DNA of 37,500 nucleotides from Bacteroidota bacterium (lineage in GTDB: Bacteria; Bacteroidota; Bacteroidia; CAILMK01; JAAYUY01). Of this stretch, positions 14,728 to 23,455 are shown in pieces. The stretch is taken from assembly GCA_016776505.1 (NCBI GenBank), contig JADHTG010000028.1:1-37500 (forward strand), read 5' to 3'. Below the pieces are notes generated by a model. That model had not been told where the DNA came from. It worked only from the letters and a program-made list of their open reading frames with translations, and made no database searches. The position numbers and the translations under genes are program-made. Each line of letters opens with the position of its first letter. The first letter of the stretch is position 1.

Positions 14728-16299
14728 TTATTTTTCAATACCTATCACCACAGCCACTGTATTTTTGCCAGGGGAATTGGTCATGAATTCTACCCTGTTT
14801 CCTTTTAAAAATTGCACATCATTGGCCATCTCGCTTTCCAGTGTATTGTAAATTTTTTCTTCAAATGTGCTGCCATCTGCCTGTTGAATCGCATCATTCA
14901 GTTTATTGTAGTCCAGTTTCTGCCTGGAAATCACAATAGCCATAAAGTCTTTTTCTCCTGACTCGTCAGGATAAAGGGAATAATCTTTAGGAAAAAGCCG
15001 GGTACCTGTTATACCGCAATAGGGTGAATGTTTTTTCGTGTAGGGAAAGAGCACATAGCTTGAACCGTCTGTTTCAGCTCCAAAAATATAGGTAAAACAA
15101 GCCAGTGAGTTTCTAATTTCAATTTTGAATTCAGTGTTCGATAACATGGGATGGACGGTAGTAAACAAAATCCCAGATGTATACTGGAGCGGAATATTTT
15201 TTCCTGTGGCATTTGCCGTTAATCCGATTTCTACCCTCAGTTCATCAGTGGTTGGTGCATCTGCATCACCCATGGGGTATAATCCATAGGCTTCTCGTGT
15301 AAAGTATTCAAAATCATTATACCTGATCCAGAATAATCCATTGTCTCCCCATTTTTCACCCCAGCTGTTCATGATCTGGAAAGCACCTCCTTGATAATAA
15401 TCATCATAACCTATCAGGCAAAGTGCATGACCTCCAAATCCCTTCATGGAATAATCTGATCGCGTAGGTTCCCAGACTTTCTTCCCATTCATGCCTGACA
15501 TAAAACTTCCTCCCACCATCATTCCAATTACGACTGGTGCACCCTGGGCCAGGTTCTGTTTTATGGCCAGTATATCAGTCGTGTAATCATTACCGCCTTT
15601 TGAAAGACGATTGAATCCCTTAATTCGAAACGCGGATGCTGCCTGCAATTCGGAACGGGTCGGTTTTTTGGCACAGGAATTTTCATTGTATCCAAAACGG
15701 CTAAAAGGCAATACTCCTCCATTATTCATGACCTCCATGGCTTTTTGAAGATAAGTCCCCTGGCAATTTGGCAATGCGATCTGGTTGTATAAATAAGCAG
15801 GACTGAATGCTACATCATCCGGATCCTCTCCAGTGGCTCGTGCATGCATAATGGTCCGAGCAGCATAAGCACTCGACCAACCTACACAGGAACCCTGCTC
15901 ACCCTGGTTTTGGCGGAGCGGACAATATTCTTCCAGGCTTACTTGTTCAGGGAGAGGGTTTTTTACATTATCAGCCAGGGGCTCAAATACTTCTGCTTCG
16001 TCGTATATTTTTTCATCCATCTCCAAACCGGTTCCAAAGAGAAGTGCTTTCAATGCTGAATTGTTGTTAGCAGAATTATCTGAAACTCCACGGGTCATGA
16101 AAAAATAGGCTGCCACTGCAACTAGTATTAATCCAATCGCAAGTTTAGGTTTTGTTTTGAACAAGCGGAATACCATGGGAAGCAATGCTCCAAGAAGTCC
16201 GCTTCCTCCAGCAGATTGAGTTCTGCCTGCCTGGCTACGTGAAATTCGTCTTTGAGGAGATTGATCTGCCTCACTATCTTTTTTAATTCTAATAGGCAT
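14728..16299 (-). CDS. Membrane-anchored C1 (papain-like) cysteine protease with C-terminal DUF4384-like domain
   Basis: 523 residues. The N-terminus is basic, Ser/Arg-rich and probably cytosolic (1-50). One membrane helix follows at about 52-68. The papain domain spans about 118-345. The oxyanion Gln132 and nucleophile Cys138 sit in NQGEQGSCVGWS, His291 in GFGGHALCLIGYDD and Asn311 in NSWGEKWGDNG, so the catalytic set is complete. Residues 360-523 resemble a DUF4384-type beta domain (ACFTYIFGAETDGSSYVLFP). There is no classic signal peptide, so the catalytic part would be extracytoplasmic behind an N-terminal anchor. It is one base downstream of ppk2, so the two are probably co-transcribed. 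Confidence 0.9.
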   Translation of the reverse strand: MPIRIKKDSEADQSPQRRISRSQAGRTQSAGGSGLLGALLPMVFRLFKTKPKLAIGLILVAVAAYFFMTRGVSDNSANNNSALKALLFGTGLEMDEKIYDEAEVFEPLADNVKNPLPEQVSLEEYCPLRQNQGEQGSCVGWSSAYAARTIMHARATGEDPDDVAFSPAYLYNQIALPNCQGTYLQKAMEVMNNGGVLPFSRFGYNENSCAKKPTRSELQAASAFRIKGFNRLSKGGNDYTTDILAIKQNLAQGAPVVIGMMVGGSFMSGMNGKKVWEPTRSDYSMKGFGGHALCLIGYDDYYQGGAFQIMNSWGEKWGDNGLFWIRYNDFEYFTREAYGLYPMGDADAPTTDELRVEIGLTANATGKNIPLQYTSGILFTTVHPMLSNTEFKIEIRNSLACFTYIFGAETDGSSYVLFPYTKKHSPYCGITGTRLFPKDYSLYPDESGEKDFMAIVISRQKLDYNKLNDAIQQADGSTFEEKIYNTLESEMANDVQFLKGNRVEFMTNSPGKNTVAVVIGIEK

Positions 16300-16300
16300 T

Positions 16301-17053
16301 TTAATTGTCTTTATTGAATAATTCTGATTTTAGATCAGGCCATTCCAGTTTAAGATTTCTCATGGTTTTAAGTACTTCACTGGCCACAAAATATAATTTT
16401 TGCCAGTTCGTGTCAGAGGGAACCATGTGCCAGGGAATTTCATTACATTCCCTGAATATTCTGTCATATACCTGCAGGTAATCCGAAAATTTTTCACGTG
16501 TTGTCCAATCTCCGTCTTTATGTTTCCAGTGTTTCTCTTTTATTTGGACCCGCTCCATCAACCTCTCTTTCTGCTTCTCAGGAGAAACATTCAGGAAGAA
16601 TTTTAGAATTCGGGTATCATGATGCTCCATAAGTTTCTCAAAATCATTGATCAAGCGATAGCGTTGTGCAATTATTTCTTCAGAATAATAGCCTTCAACA
16701 GATGGAACCAGGATGTCTTCATAATGAGATCGGACAAAAACCTGGATATCTCCCCTGGCGGGCGCAGCTTTATGAACACGCCAGAGGAAATCATGGGCAT
16801 ATTCTTCAGCAGTGGGTTTTGTAAAGCTTTTAATTTTGAAGCCGATCGGATTGCAGTATTTTAATAATTCCCGTGTTAATCCATCTTTTCCTGATGCATC
16901 AAGACCTTGCAAAACAATGAGTAAACTATACTTCTTTTGGGCATACATCTGGTATTGTAAATGGCCGATTTCTTTCAGGATGTATTTTGTTTTTTCCTGG
17001 ATCTTTTTTTTGTCCCATTCACGATTAATCGTAGGATAGTCTTTTATTTTCAT
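16301..17053 (-). CDS. Polyphosphate kinase 2 family protein (PPK2)
   Basis: 250 residues. PPK2 enzymes move phosphate between polyphosphate and nucleotides. Walker A is VLQGLDASGKDG (about 48-59), followed by the PPK2 segments FTKPTAEEYAHDFLWRVHKAAP (split around residue 80-100), RSHYEDILVPSV, Walker B-like RILKFFLNVS, and the lid region with RVQIKEKHWKHKDGDW. The single-domain length fits class I/III enzymes. Whether AMP, ADP or NDP is the acceptor cannot be read here. It is 11 bases after the EEP gene and one base before the protease gene, in a three-gene minus-strand run. Confidence 0.93.
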   Translation of the reverse strand: MKIKDYPTINREWDKKKIQEKTKYILKEIGHLQYQMYAQKKYSLLIVLQGLDASGKDGLTRELLKYCNPIGFKIKSFTKPTAEEYAHDFLWRVHKAAPARGDIQVFVRSHYEDILVPSVEGYYSEEIIAQRYRLINDFEKLMEHHDTRILKFFLNVSPEKQKERLMERVQIKEKHWKHKDGDWTTREKFSDYLQVYDRIFRECNEIPWHMVPSDTNWQKLYFVASEVLKTMRNLKLEWPDLKSELFNKDN

Positions 17054-17064
17054 TGTAATAGCAT

Positions 17065-18024
17065 TTATTCTACATCAATTTTAACATATACGGGTAGGTG
17101 ATCCGAAAATCCCCCGTGATATGTATTGCCTGCATAGGTTCTGTTGGGCCTGTAAATAGACCTGTTCCTATCATAAAAAAGCAATTTTTTGTTAAAATGA
17201 ATGCTGAGCCGGGATGAATTAATTTGTATTCCCCTTGACTCCATCATTCCTTTACTGATCATTATTTGATCGAACATAAGCCATCTCCCTTTGGCAAAAA
17301 GGGAACCGAACTTTTTACGATAGGGAATAAAAGCCAGGTTGAAAAATTGATTGCTTAAGATATTTTTATGATAGACAGCGTGTAAGTAGGAAGTAATGGA
17401 CTTGCTTACCGGTAAATCATTAAAATCACCCATGATGACAATCTTGGCTAGCGGATCACTTTGAAGAATACACTGGGCTTTATTATACAAACTCTCAGCT
17501 GCAGCAATGCGCAATGGCATCGATTTTAATGTTCCTTCGGCTCTCGAATGCCAATGATTGATAAAAAAATGCACCAGGTCGTCCTGATCAAATTTCCCGC
17601 TGACATATAAAATATCCCTCTCGGAATAAGTTGTATCCCTGTTAAAAACTACTGGGATTTTTTCGTGGGATGTTGGCTTGAAATATTTCCTGTTATATAA
17701 AAATCCAACGTCTATTCCTCTCCTGTCATTGCTGTCGTAATGGATAAAATCATATTCCCCTCTAAATGCAGTTTGACTCAAAAGGTCCTTTAATACAGTT
17801 TTATTTTCGACTTCTGAGACACCTAGGATTATAGGTAATGATCCAGGTTTTATGGATTCAAGAGACTCACTAATATGTTCAAGTTTTGATGTGTACCTGT
17901 ACTTATCCCAGTTTTTGAAAGAGCCGGGCAGATAATCATTGTCATCCTTCTGAGGATCATTTACAGTATCAAAAAGATTCTCCAGATTGTAAAAAGCTAT
18001 AATCTGTTGATCTGGATTGAGCAT
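17065..18024 (-). CDS. Endonuclease/exonuclease/phosphatase (EEP) family protein
   Basis: 319 residues. The DNase I-like fold is marked by FYNLENLFD (metal-site Asn near 13), VSEVEN (catalytic Glu near 70), DRRGIDVGFLYN, NHWHSR (catalytic His region near 157), GDFNDLP (catalytic Asp-Asn near 197) and SDHLPV near the C-terminus. All the key residues are present. No signal peptide is visible, so it should be cytosolic unless the true start lies elsewhere. Many Bacteroidota relatives are annotated as endonucleases. The substrate could be nucleic acid or a phosphoester. It is the first gene of the EEP-PPK2-protease run. Confidence 0.9.
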   Translation of the reverse strand: MLNPDQQIIAFYNLENLFDTVNDPQKDDNDYLPGSFKNWDKYRYTSKLEHISESLESIKPGSLPIILGVSEVENKTVLKDLLSQTAFRGEYDFIHYDSNDRRGIDVGFLYNRKYFKPTSHEKIPVVFNRDTTYSERDILYVSGKFDQDDLVHFFINHWHSRAEGTLKSMPLRIAAAESLYNKAQCILQSDPLAKIVIMGDFNDLPVSKSITSYLHAVYHKNILSNQFFNLAFIPYRKKFGSLFAKGRWLMFDQIMISKGMMESRGIQINSSRLSIHFNKKLLFYDRNRSIYRPNRTYAGNTYHGGFSDHLPVYVKIDVE

Positions 18025-18217
18025 AATACCTTATAGTTTATTAGAAAAATACATCTTTATTCACTTAAACTTTCCATTGCCCAAAATGGAAATACATTTT
18101 TTAAGGCAAATCAAGTCTAAAAAAAGAAAGTATAAAGAGAAAAGTCAAATTCCGGCAGCTGATTCATCCCCAATCCTGATAAGAGTGGATTCATTCCCCA
18201 CATGAAATTCAAGCGAG

Positions 18218-18421
18218 TTATTTAGCTACTTCAAAAGTAATCTTTACATTGACCCTGAACTCTGTTACATTGTTTCCATTTACTACTGCGCTCTGTTCTT
18301 GTATATAAACTGAACGAATTCCTTTCACTGTTTTTGCTGCTGTTTTAACTGCGTTTCTTGTGGCCTCTTCCCAACTTTTTTCAGAAGAAGCCAGTAATTC
18401 AATAACTTTTAATATGGACAT
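18218..18421 (-). CDS. Dodecin family flavin-binding protein
   Basis: 67 residues, the normal dodecin size. The order is beta1 SILKVIELLASS, helix SWEEATRNAVKTAAKTVKG, then strands VYIQEQSAVV and EFRVNVKITFEVAK. Dodecins form hollow dodecamers that store or buffer flavins or CoA. Bacterial dodecins usually have a Trp in the flavin pocket. The only Trp here is in SSEKSWEEA at the helix start, so the ligand may be flavin or something else. It has its own well-formed promoter upstream and lies apart from neighbours. Confidence 0.95.
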   Translation of the reverse strand: MSILKVIELLASSEKSWEEATRNAVKTAAKTVKGIRSVYIQEQSAVVNGNNVTEFRVNVKITFEVAK

Positions 18422-18463
18422 AATTTGTGATTTAATTTAAATTAGAATGTTTATTAATTAAGA

Positions 18464-18496
18464 CAAATTTACATTAATTATTTCAGATATATACAA
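18464..18496 (-). promoter_or_regulatory. Promoter of the dodecin gene (TTG - 22 nt - TAAATTTG)
   Basis: On the minus strand a TTG at 18496-18494 precedes an exact TAnnTTTG box at 18471-18464. The expected transcript starts about 35 bases before the dodecin ATG. Spacing is two bases longer than in the two other promoters seen in this window. Confidence 0.55.
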
Positions 18497-18772
18497 GATA
18501 TGTAAACATGAGAACAGGAATTGACAGTATAAATTCTTGAGTAATTTGAATGCTATAGAAAATACTGAAAATTCGAATAATATTTATATCTAATAATAAG
18601 TATTGCTTTCAAATTCTTCAATTATTTCTACTAATGGTTTGCATAATTCTATTAAATATCCTAATACCATGAAAAGCAAGATAGTGGTTAATTTGAAAGA
18701 ACAGCCCTGGTATAAATAGTATTGATTATTTATGTACATAATCTGCTCTTAATTTGGGATATACAACTGATG
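18497..18772. other. Intergenic stretch with nothing recognised
   Basis: AT-rich DNA between the dodecin promoter and the terminator of the T9SS genes. I see no gene, repeat or structured RNA in it. Together with the promoter and terminator it makes up the 416-base gap. Confidence 0.6.
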
Positions 18773-18810
18773 AAAAAAAAGACAAGCCAGATTTTCAACA
18801 TGACTTGCCT
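18773..18810 (-). terminator. Intrinsic terminator of the two-gene T9SS cargo unit
   Basis: Minus-strand RNA reads AGGCAAGTCA, an 11-base loop, TGGCTTGTCT and then a run of U. The ten-base stem includes two G-U pairs. The T-run lies at 18780-18773. It sits 27 bases past the stop of the T9SS gene. Confidence 0.8.
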
Positions 18811-18837
18811 TACTTAAAAAACGCAGGAGACACAATT

Positions 18838-20028
18838 CTAGTTTAAATTCAATTTTCGGGTTATTATAGATTTTTCAGTTTGTATTATTAAGACAACAAT
18901 ATCTGCCCTTATACAACTGAGGTCAATATGATAAGCATTTGATTCCACTGAGCTATTTTTCAGTAATTGACCATTCAAATTGTATAATTGAACACCTAAA
19001 AACTTGGAATCAGCTGAGGTGATGATGCAATGATTATCTGCTACATGGACTGAAATGGATTGACCATTTTCTTCTCTCATTGTCGTTAATTTGTCAAGAG
19101 AAAATGGATTTGTGGCAGGTGATAGTGAATATTCCGGGTTATCAATTTTTCTGCCTACGCTTAAAACCTTGATTACATATTCTTCCCCGGCTTTAATTAA
19201 TTCACCGCTTACATCTCTGGTGTCGGCATTCAAAAACATTGAGTAAGGATTGGGTGAAGGATAGACTTTGGTGCAGGAAGATGCAGGAACATTTATTGCT
19301 GCTAAAAGATCGAAATGAGTTAAATCCGAAGATTTAATAATCAAAATACGATAATGACTAATAGCAATCTCATCTACCTGGGGGCTAAATGTTACCTGCA
19401 GATCCCTTCCGTCACCAAAATCAAAAACATCTTGTACGCTTAAATTTTTAATCGGATTTACAGGAATCCCTTCACCTGTATACATGGGTTCTTCAGGTAT
19501 TTCCTGATACGCATAATCTCTTAAAATCATGTATTTCCCGTCAGGAGAAACAAATAGCCTTATCCAACCATATAACCGGCCTTGATCAGATTGCATTCTA
19601 AAGCCAACAAAACGATCGTCTGATAAATATCTCCATAGGCCATGATGGCTTAAAACCCCATTTGTGACAACCCAAACATATAATGCTAAATTATCTTCAA
19701 AAATCCCCCAACTTTTACTGCCTTCAAATAGCAAAGTGTTAAATGACAATGGTTTAGGATAGAAATGACCACTTTCCTGACCTACAATTTCATTGACTCC
19801 CATATGGTGAATGACATTGATTTGAGCACCTTCATTTGGCCAATTAGCCAATAGCGTATCATGCAGAAGTATAAAATCAGTTGTACCATTGCTGTCCAGA
19901 TCCATTGGCATATGATGAACACCTTCCAGTTTTACGTCAGGTTTTATGTCAACATATTTTACTTGTGCTAATAACTGAGCACATAGCAAAGACATCAGCA
20001 TTAGTGTAAAAATCCGTAAGGCTTTCAT
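18838..20028 (-). CDS. Secreted protein with T9SS type A sorting domain
   Basis: 396 residues. A signal peptide ends at about LLAQ (residue 21). The body (about 25-320) contains FVGFRMQSDQGRLYGWIRL, a block seen in many Bacteroidota secreted proteins of unknown function, and a beta-rich region near 190-310. The last 70 residues have a degenerate but recognisable type A sorting tail (LGVQLYNLNGQLLKN ... IITRKLNLN) that would send the protein through the type IX system to the surface. It follows the 298-aa cargo gene by eight bases and shares its promoter and terminator. The biochemical role is unknown. Confidence 0.85.
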   Translation of the reverse strand: MKALRIFTLMLMSLLCAQLLAQVKYVDIKPDVKLEGVHHMPMDLDSNGTTDFILLHDTLLANWPNEGAQINVIHHMGVNEIVGQESGHFYPKPLSFNTLLFEGSKSWGIFEDNLALYVWVVTNGVLSHHGLWRYLSDDRFVGFRMQSDQGRLYGWIRLFVSPDGKYMILRDYAYQEIPEEPMYTGEGIPVNPIKNLSVQDVFDFGDGRDLQVTFSPQVDEIAISHYRILIIKSSDLTHFDLLAAINVPASSCTKVYPSPNPYSMFLNADTRDVSGELIKAGEEYVIKVLSVGRKIDNPEYSLSPATNPFSLDKLTTMREENGQSISVHVADNHCIITSADSKFLGVQLYNLNGQLLKNSSVESNAYHIDLSCIRADIVVLIIQTEKSIITRKLNLN

Positions 20029-20036
20029 AATTCTGT

Positions 20037-20933
20037 TTATTTAAGAATAAGTTTACCTGATTTAACACCAAGATTTGTTTCAATCCGAAAGATATATACA
20101 CCTTCAGGAATATTAACCGGTGTGAAAAATGCCATGTGATTGCCTCTTTTCTGATCTTCATCAATAAGTGTAGTGATCAGTTTACCAGAAATATCAAATA
20201 TCTTGATGCTGACATGTGAGTTATTCGACAATTGATAGTCAATTTTAGTACTTGTTTTAAATGGATTAGGATAGGTTCTGATTTGCTCAACATTAGAAAT
20301 GGTGATTTCATCTCCTGTTGAAATACTTGCTGGAAATTGAACATTATCAAGTGCAAGTACTGTAAATGGTGAAGCTATAAGATCTCCTACGGAATTGATG
20401 GCCACATCTGTCATAAATACAATCTGCGCCATATCTGGAATTTCACTTGTTTGATAATAAGAACTCAGTGAACCTGAAACTCTTGCCCAGGGAATAATTT
20501 GTCCTGAAGCTGGCAAATATCCACCAACCGATAATATGGTGTCATTCATTCCTTTTGTGGAATTATATTTAGTGAAAATAAGGAAGAAGCCAAATTTTTC
20601 TCCAATTGATGTTCCCGGAATATAACCGCAGTAAAATGAAAAGTATTCAGGTCGTGTATTCAGTGGAAAATTGGTTTCAAGTTTTCCTACACTGCTTCCA
20701 CCATTCATAAGTGTTATAAATCTATTTCCGGATGCTGGTTCTACTGTCATTGATCCATTTGATCCACTGAGTGTTATAAATTCCCTGACTTGACAATCGC
20801 CACTTTTGAGATCCCAATTGTCGATATAATTTCCCGTATTTTTCTCAAAATCTCCATTCGGAATTTCAACTTGAGAATTAGCAGAGAGTGTGCAGAAAAG
20901 AATAAGGTTTAAGAATACAATTAACTTTTTCAT
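20037..20933 (-). CDS. Secreted protein with T9SS type A sorting domain
   Basis: 298 residues. The signal peptide is residues 1-20 (LCTLSANSQ). The body begins with VEIPNGDFEKNTGNYIDNWD, a start typical of jelly-roll, carbohydrate-binding-like modules, and continues as beta-rich sequence to about residue 205. The sorting tail is complete: TYPNPFKTSTKIDYQLS, VSIKIFDISGKLITTL, then PEGVYIFRI and KSGKLILK. The product should be exported and anchored at or released from the cell surface. The ligand is unknown. It is the first gene of a two-gene unit with a strong promoter overlapping a long inverted repeat. Confidence 0.92.
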   Translation of the reverse strand: MKKLIVFLNLILFCTLSANSQVEIPNGDFEKNTGNYIDNWDLKSGDCQVREFITLSGSNGSMTVEPASGNRFITLMNGGSSVGKLETNFPLNTRPEYFSFYCGYIPGTSIGEKFGFFLIFTKYNSTKGMNDTILSVGGYLPASGQIIPWARVSGSLSSYYQTSEIPDMAQIVFMTDVAINSVGDLIASPFTVLALDNVQFPASISTGDEITISNVEQIRTYPNPFKTSTKIDYQLSNNSHVSIKIFDISGKLITTLIDEDQKRGNHMAFFTPVNIPEGVYIFRIETNLGVKSGKLILK

Positions 20934-20955
20934 GATTCTTGATTTTATTTCAATT

Positions 20956-20986
20956 CAAAGCTATTGCCACTAAACATTAAATTCAA
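20956..20986 (-). promoter_or_regulatory. Promoter of the T9SS cargo operon (TTG - 20 nt - TAGCTTTG)
   Basis: The minus strand reads TTG at 20986-20984, then 20 bases, then TAGCTTTG at 20963-20956. This fits the Bacteroidota -33/-7 pattern, and the ATG is 22 bases past the -7 box. The -33 element overlaps the left arm of the neighbouring inverted repeat. Confidence 0.65.
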
Positions 20987-21028
20987 TCCGTAAAAAGAAG
21001 GATTTTGGAGTAGGTGTTTTTACGGATT
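20985..21028. promoter_or_regulatory. 12-base perfect inverted repeat overlapping the T9SS operon promoter
   Basis: AATCCGTAAAAA (20985-20996) and TTTTTACGGATT (21017-21028) with a 20-base spacer, in the 198-base gap between two divergent genes. The left arm covers the -33 TTG. It may be a regulator binding site or a hairpin. Confidence 0.6.
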
Positions 21029-21131
21029 AGTTTCAAAAAACTTTACCATATGTAATAAAATGATATTAAATGCATGAAACAAATAAAAACAGCATAAATT
21101 AGTATTTGAAAAAAAACAAAAATTAAAGATC

Positions 21132-21539
21132 ATGAAAAAAGTATTATTAATCGGTTTTGTCACATTATTCACCTTAAGTGTATATGGGCAAAGCAAGGAA
21201 GTAAAAGTAATTGAATCTAAATCTGCCACAATCGAAAAAACGAGGGGAAACAATCCGAATGTTGTTAAGGAGCGATCAAACACTGACGTGGCAATTCCAA
21301 AACCAGAAAAAAGTCGTGGAGATGATTGCAGAGTTGTAGTGGATAATTGGACAGGCTATAGCGTTGACATTTATGTAGATGGTGATTATGCCGGAACTGT
21401 TGGCGCATGGAGCGATGGATATACTTACACAGCTGAGGGACAAACTAGTTTATACGGCAAATCTGTAGGTGGCTCAATCGAATGGGGTCCTGTTTATGTT
21501 GACTGCTATTATGAACATACCTGGAAGTTAACAGACTAA
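21132..21539 (+). CDS. Small secreted protein of unknown function
   Basis: 135 residues. The signal peptide is residues 1-20 (LFTLSVYGQ). A charged spacer to about residue 67 contains two TRG/SRG-type motifs. A compact domain of about 65 residues follows, with two Cys (in DDCRVV and VDCYYE) that could form a disulfide. The pattern VDNWTGYSVDIYVDGDYAGT, then LYGKSVGGSIEWGP, looks like a small beta sandwich also found in other Bacteroidota secreted proteins. I know of no assigned function. It lies divergent from the T9SS cargo genes and has no sorting tail, so it would stay periplasmic or use another route. Confidence 0.75.
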   Translation: MKKVLLIGFVTLFTLSVYGQSKEVKVIESKSATIEKTRGNNPNVVKERSNTDVAIPKPEKSRGDDCRVVVDNWTGYSVDIYVDGDYAGTVGAWSDGYTYTAEGQTSLYGKSVGGSIEWGPVYVDCYYEHTWKLTD

Positions 21540-21805
21540 GCTTGTAGCATTAATTGTTCTCAATACAGGAGATCAACTGAATATTCAATTCAAACAAATA
21601 CAGGTATTGAATATTTATTGGAACAGGCTGTAAATGGAACCAATGTGTACTTAGGACGCAAATGATTTAAATCTTAAATTGGCTCCAATTCTAAGATCCA
21701 GGAAAAAATTAAATCTTTGTATCAATCTATTAATAATATAGCTATCCTGTATATTTGGGATGGATTTTCAGTGATGACTTGTATTTCCATTTCCGCATTT
21801 AATAA
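21540..21805 (+). other. Gap before the pseudogene, no intact gene
   Basis: All six frames are broken within short distances. It may be the worn 5' part of the GEVED pseudogene that follows, but I cannot recognise conserved residues in it. Confidence 0.4.
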
Positions 21806-22402
21806 GGTCTGAAAAACATCCACGGCAACTACTACAGTTCACAGCTGAAGCCAGGTAGGATTACATTTTACAGCCCATGTGGGGAATTTCTGTCCTCAAA
21901 AAATATGGTGGTTTATATTGACTTGAACAGGGATTATGTATTCCAGGTGCTTGCTGAAGAAGGTTTTACTAAAACCGATCAGCTGACCTGAACATTTACA
22001 AACTTTGTACCCATCCAATCCAATGCTAAAATTGGAATGACTCGAATACAAATCATGAATAAAATGATTGTAGCTTGATGTCGTACTAAAATGGATCCTT
22101 GTGGAACAGATCCCTTTGGATATCATAGCAAAGTAGAAGATTATGAAATTACAATTACCGAAGGAAGCTGCATGGCTGAATGAATGAGTGATTTGAATAA
22201 TTTTAAGGTTTATTCCAGCAATTCCCAGATCCGCATAGTGTACGATTTACCGAATGTTGCCGAGCTTTTATTGAATATGATTAATATCATGTGTCAAAGT
22301 GTTTACAGCATGAAAAACATTTCTCAAAATGCTGGCAATCATATCATTCCCTTGAAACCGGAAGAATTCAGGGATCAGTCAAAAACTTATATTATTCAAT
22401 GA
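21806..22402 (+). pseudogene. Decayed T9SS cargo gene: GEVED domain plus type A sorting domain
   Basis: Reading one frame throughout (codons from 21806) gives a GEVED-type domain: VVYIDLNRDYVF (cf. WIDyNxDGxF), then KIGMTRIQIM (cf. GxTRmRI), then GYHSKVEDYEITITEG (cf. YGEVEDYxVxI). After it come the residues of a sorting tail, FKVYSSNSQIRI, with the LGQ turn altered to MCQ, and NHIIPLKPE ... KTYIIQ at the end. The frame is cut by TGA at 21989, 22076 and 22181, and by TAA at 21803. TGA is a genuine stop elsewhere in this window (for example the HD gene), so recoding is unlikely. This is a relic of a secreted surface protein. Confidence 0.8.
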
Positions 22403-22454
22403 GTGTTGATAAAAAAGTCAAAAACCTGAAGTTTATTCGTTGAAAATTTGATGA

Positions 22455-22485
22455 TTGTAATTTGGTTTCGAAAGAGTTAACTTTG
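22455..22485 (+). promoter_or_regulatory. Promoter of mscS (TTG - 20 nt - TAACTTTG)
   Basis: TTG at 22455-22457, 20 bases, then TAACTTTG at 22478-22485. It has the same spacing as the T9SS operon promoter. The transcript would start about 60 bases before the mscS start codon. Confidence 0.55.
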
Positions 22486-22551
22486 CGTTCAATCTTTTCG
22501 TTTTGAAACTATAATATCCCTTTAATTAGGTGATTGTAAAAACTAATTGTC

Positions 22552-23436
22552 TTGAATAAGTTTATTCATTATTTGGAAAGTCAGGGTGTAGAATTGAAAT
22601 TGATTATTACCATCATCATCATCATTGTTCTGACACTGGCCTTCAATAAGTTAGTGAGGTGGTTAATAAACAGGTCTTTTAAGAAAGAATCTCTGAACCT
22701 AAAAATTGATCCCACTACTTTTAAATTCTTCAAAAACGCTGCTTCATTGATCATCTGGACTATTGCAATCGCAATTGTTATTTATTCAGTTCCGCGCTTT
22801 AAAGCATTGGCACTCACATTATTTGCAAGTGCTGGAATCATGATGGTTCTCATAGGGTTAGCTGCACAACAAGCATTTTCAAATATTGTAAGTGGAATTT
22901 TTATTGTCATTTTCAAACCTTTCAGGGTGGGAGATTTGATCTTAATTGGTGAAAAACTTCAGGGGAAAGTAGAAGACATCACATTAAGGCATACGGTGAT
23001 AAAAAATTTTGAAAATAAGCGTATAATCATCCCCAATTCCATAATTAGTTCTGATATAGTAATCAATGATACGATAGATGATCCACTGATTTGCAGATGG
23101 ATCGGAGTGGGAATCAGTTATGACAGCGACATAGACCTGGCGATAAAAATAATCCAGGAGGAAGCCATCAAACATCCAAAGTGTATTGATACAAGGACGC
23201 AAGCGGAAAAGGACAAAAATATTCCCCAAGTGGTGGTTAAGCTGATCAAGTTTGGAGATTTTTCAATTGATTTGAGAGCACAAGTTTGGACAGACCAGGC
23301 TTTTGATGCATTCGCCATGCATTATGATATTAATATGAGCATTAAAAAGCGTTTTGATATGGAAGGGATTGAGATACCGTTCCCCTACAGAACCATTGTT
23401 TATAAAAAGGATATCCAAACAGATTCCAAATTATAA
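22552..23436 (+). CDS. Small-conductance mechanosensitive channel (MscS family)
   Basis: 294 residues from a TTG start; no earlier ATG is available. There are three membrane helices: about 16-37, 60-80, and the pore-lining TM3 about 84-115 (LFASAGIMMVLIGLAAQQAFSN, in two parts). Next come the beta domain with PFRVGDLILIGE and KVEDITLRHTVIKNFENKRIIIPNS, and the alpha/beta domain ending EGIEIPFPYRT, all MscS hallmarks. It is an inner-membrane valve that releases solutes on hypo-osmotic shock. It has its own promoter and terminator and is a monocistronic plus-strand unit. Confidence 0.93.
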   Translation: MNKFIHYLESQGVELKLIITIIIIIVLTLAFNKLVRWLINRSFKKESLNLKIDPTTFKFFKNAASLIIWTIAIAIVIYSVPRFKALALTLFASAGIMMVLIGLAAQQAFSNIVSGIFIVIFKPFRVGDLILIGEKLQGKVEDITLRHTVIKNFENKRIIIPNSIISSDIVINDTIDDPLICRWIGVGISYDSDIDLAIKIIQEEAIKHPKCIDTRTQAEKDKNIPQVVVKLIKFGDFSIDLRAQVWTDQAFDAFAMHYDINMSIKKRFDMEGIEIPFPYRTIVYKKDIQTDSKL

Positions 23437-23455
23437 AATCGGATTAAACAAATAC

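Noticed and set aside
21020..21283. Minus-strand Phe/Cys-rich frame overlapping the small secreted protein start
   Set aside because: It is the antisense of the signal-peptide region and A-rich leader; the plus-strand gene has a clean signal peptide and domain.
21806..22402. Possible reassignment of TGA as a sense codon, because three in-frame TGAs interrupt a conserved frame
   Set aside because: The HD gene (1059-1061) and the small Wtp-operon gene end in TGA, and all other long genes lack internal TGA. Decay of one gene explains it better.
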